Source: Castor canadensis (Eukaryota > Chordata > Mammalia > Rodentia > Castoridae). From it: 64,000 nucleotides of DNA. The stretch is from assembly GCF_047511655.1 (NCBI RefSeq), contig NC_133387.1, positions 25,352,353 through 25,416,352 on the forward strand. Direction: 5' to 3'. Shown here one piece after another: positions 61,771 to 64,000 of the stretch. The notes below the pieces were generated by a model that saw only the letters and a list, made by a program, of their open reading frames with translations, searched no databases and was not told where the DNA came from. Within the stretch, counting starts at the first letter, position 1, and the number at the start of each line of letters is the position of its first letter. A program made the translations under genes and the position numbers.

Positions 61771-64000
61771 CAATGAATGTAAACAGTTTTATTTAGAAAC
61801 AGATAGGTACCTGTTTGCATTATAGAATATAAAACTTGGTTTACACTCTATAAAAAATAACCAATATCCAAATTCAAGAGAGCTAACACTCATAGAACAC
61901 ATACTGTGGGGATGCAGCCACTGCTCACCTGCTTCAGGCTTGATTTACCCTCCCCACTCCCTCCCCCCAAAAAGCCAAAACACCCCATGGCACTCCAAGG
62001 GGCTCACGAAGATGAGAGTACAGTGCTTGCTGCTGAGTATTCCGCATCCAGAAGCTGCCACCCTAGCAGATAATGGTTTGCTGTCTAAGTGGGTGATTTT
62101 CACATCAGGCCTGGGCTCTGTGCACCTAGTGAGCTGTAGGGCTCTCTTGCCACACAGTTCACGATACATGCTCTCTAAGCCAAGATTGGTGGCATTATCA
62201 TCGCTGGTCTGAACATAAAAAGGGGGAATCTGGAGGGCAGAGAATGCCCATTACCTTATCTTAGGGCTAAACTTGAGAGTGTGTTTGCTATCAAGAGCTC
62301 GATGCAAAGGCTGGGGTGAAGTTATTTAATACCTGGCTGTTTATCATACCAAGCAGCCCACACTAATAGGATTACGGAAGACCAAAGGTTATATCTAGGT
62401 TCAGATATAATCATCACCCAGCACCACCTGAATGTATTATCTAGAGAGATATAGGAAATAATAAAGGTTATATGTACATGTATTTATCTTAGTAACCTGA
62501 GGGCTAAAGACTTAGAATACAATAATTCTTCTCAAGAAGTCCACTGGTAAGAAAGGGACCAAACTGACATAGTTCATGGTACATAAAACAGGAGAGTTGG
62601 GAACAGAGGGTGGTTTTGATAAGGATTGGCAACCTGCTGATCCATGAAGACACCTTTTTTGGCGACAAAGAGAAGAGGATGAGGGAGTGGGGTATGATGG
62701 GTCAAAGGCAGGACGGGTGAGCAGTGGTCCTCAAACCAAAGAGCACTCTCTGCAGTTCTTTCCACTCTCGAGGCTGAGTGCAAGCTCTCTGGTGGACAGG
62801 GAGGCCTAATAGTGAGTGGTTTGCATTCTGAGGTATGAGGATCCCTGGTAAAGTCAGCAGCATGTTTTTGGAAACCAGCCCACAAGATAAGAACACTGCA
62901 ATCAAGCTTGTAACTAATACTGCTTTTTAACTACTGTCCAAAACAGAAAAGGAAGGAAAAAACAACCCCATTACATCAGGAGGTTCTAAGGTTTTATATA
63001 AGGTGGTTCAAATAATCTCTTTACTTATCTTAGGGTTTCTTAAGCAAATTTCTATTCAGTGATTGTTTCTCTCATTAAAGGCACTTTCAATGACATGACT
63101 GGGGTGAATTTTAACTGCAGCGAGAAACCAAGATTAATTCTTGGAGAAGGAGGTGCCAGATGGTGAACTTACAGTGATTTCAGTAACTTCAACAGGCATA
63201 CACCCAGAAAAATGTATGCTCTGCACACACTTGTACTTTTCCAGCTGGAAACAGCTCTATAAAGAACTAGAAATAGCTCTGTAAAGAGATCACACTCAGT
63301 ACTTGATTGATTTTCAAGACACTGGCCCTAACTTTTCCCACCACAGCTGTGCTTGACAAAATTAGCAAATAGCTAGTCCTATAAGGAGGAAAAAAGAATG
63401 AAGTCAAGTTGAGTCAGGCTGTCTTTCAGCACAGGGATCTGTAATTGCCCACATGATGTCAGGCTGTTGCTGGACCTATAGCAACTGAATGGAATACATG
63501 GATTGGCCCTATCACTTGTGAAATGTGAGACTTTGTAATAGGCAAAATTAAGCATTATATCTGTAAATATAAATCATGGAGTACACATTTTTTCCTTTTT
63601 TTCCTCCTGAACATTCTTACTGATCTCAGGCTTAAAAAATTAGTTAAGAGAGAATTATAAAAATTATATAAGGGGTTGAGAAAGAGTAAAGGGCTAATGT
63701 TTGCCTACGAGTGTGGGTTGAGGATCTTGATCCTTCATATCATACTCCCAACTACAGGACAATACAAAAATAAACACACCATGTTATACATTATACAAAG
63801 TGTAAATCTACAAACACAAGTGTACTAATTAGAGTTGTTCCTCAGAAGCATGGTTTCCCTCCAGTTCCTCGGAGAGGAGGAGGAATAGGACGGGATGGTT
63901 TTCATTATTTCATTATGCCTTTTCATGTCATAAAAAGTTTGTAATAACAGTCTCAGTAGCGCAAACAATTTCATGTGATTCCAGAAGCTGTAAAAATAAA
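61770..64000 (-). other. CALU: Probable CALU (calumenin) 3' UTR
   Basis: In human, CALU lies tail-to-tail with OPN1SW with its 3' end within about 1-2 kb, and its last exon has a long 3' UTR. Here the minus strand has AATAAA at 61788-61793 at the expected place, and the 2.2 kb beyond is nearly free of SINEs. I see no coding sequence, including no HDEF-type C-terminus, so the coding part must lie past base 64000. The assignment rests on synteny, not on a sequence match I can verify. Confidence 0.6.
61788..61793 (-). promoter_or_regulatory. CALU: Poly(A) signal AATAAA, probable CALU 3' end
   Basis: The minus strand reads AATAAA within ctaaataaaactg. Cleavage would be near 61770. Confidence 0.6.

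Overview
The window is ordinary mammalian nuclear DNA, and the repeats point to a rodent. It carries tRNA-derived ID-like SINEs, B1-type 7SL SINEs and B1-plus-ID composites, together with old L1M, L2, MIR, MER5 and Tigger remnants. The particular ID/B1 composites look like those of the beaver/kangaroo-rat/squirrel grade of rodents rather than mouse or rat. A castorid (beaver) is my best guess, but it is a guess. No prokaryotic, organellar or CRISPR signal is present.

The gene order matches human chromosome 7q32, read in reverse. (1) 1-8.3 kb, minus strand: the first eight coding exons of FLNC (filamin C), covering the actin-binding CH1-CH2 pair and the first two Ig-like repeats, with a CpG-rich promoter at about 8.1-8.5 kb. 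(2) 14.1-43 kb, minus strand: the complete CCDC136 gene. It has 17 shared coding exons, two alternative last exons that each encode a different C-terminal membrane anchor, a CpG-island promoter at about 42.7 kb and a probable second promoter with its own first exon at about 36.3 kb. (3) 49.6 kb, minus strand: a tRNA-Pro(AGG) gene. (4) 57.8-60.6 kb, plus strand: all five exons of the short-wavelength cone opsin OPN1SW. (5) 61.8 kb to the end, minus strand: probably the 3' UTR of CALU, lying tail-to-tail with OPN1SW.

The most interesting observation is in OPN1SW. All splice sites and exons 2-5 are intact, but exon 1 lacks one base relative to the conserved frame. The reading frame shifts inside helix I and stops after 62 codons. 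In addition, the near-invariant NPxxY motif of helix VII reads SPIIY. The remaining residues show an ancestral ultraviolet-type pigment (Phe at site 86). This looks like a recent loss of the S/UV-cone pigment, as expected of a nocturnal or dim-light lineage, unless the missing base is an assembly error.

The genes do not form a pathway; they are syntenic neighbours. FLNC is a muscle actin cross-linker, CCDC136 is a coiled-coil membrane-anchored protein linked to the acrosome, OPN1SW is a cone pigment and CALU is a secretory-pathway calcium-binding protein. I found no undescribed genetic system. The findings concern one decaying gene, alternative gene ends, coding repeats and nested transposon insertions.
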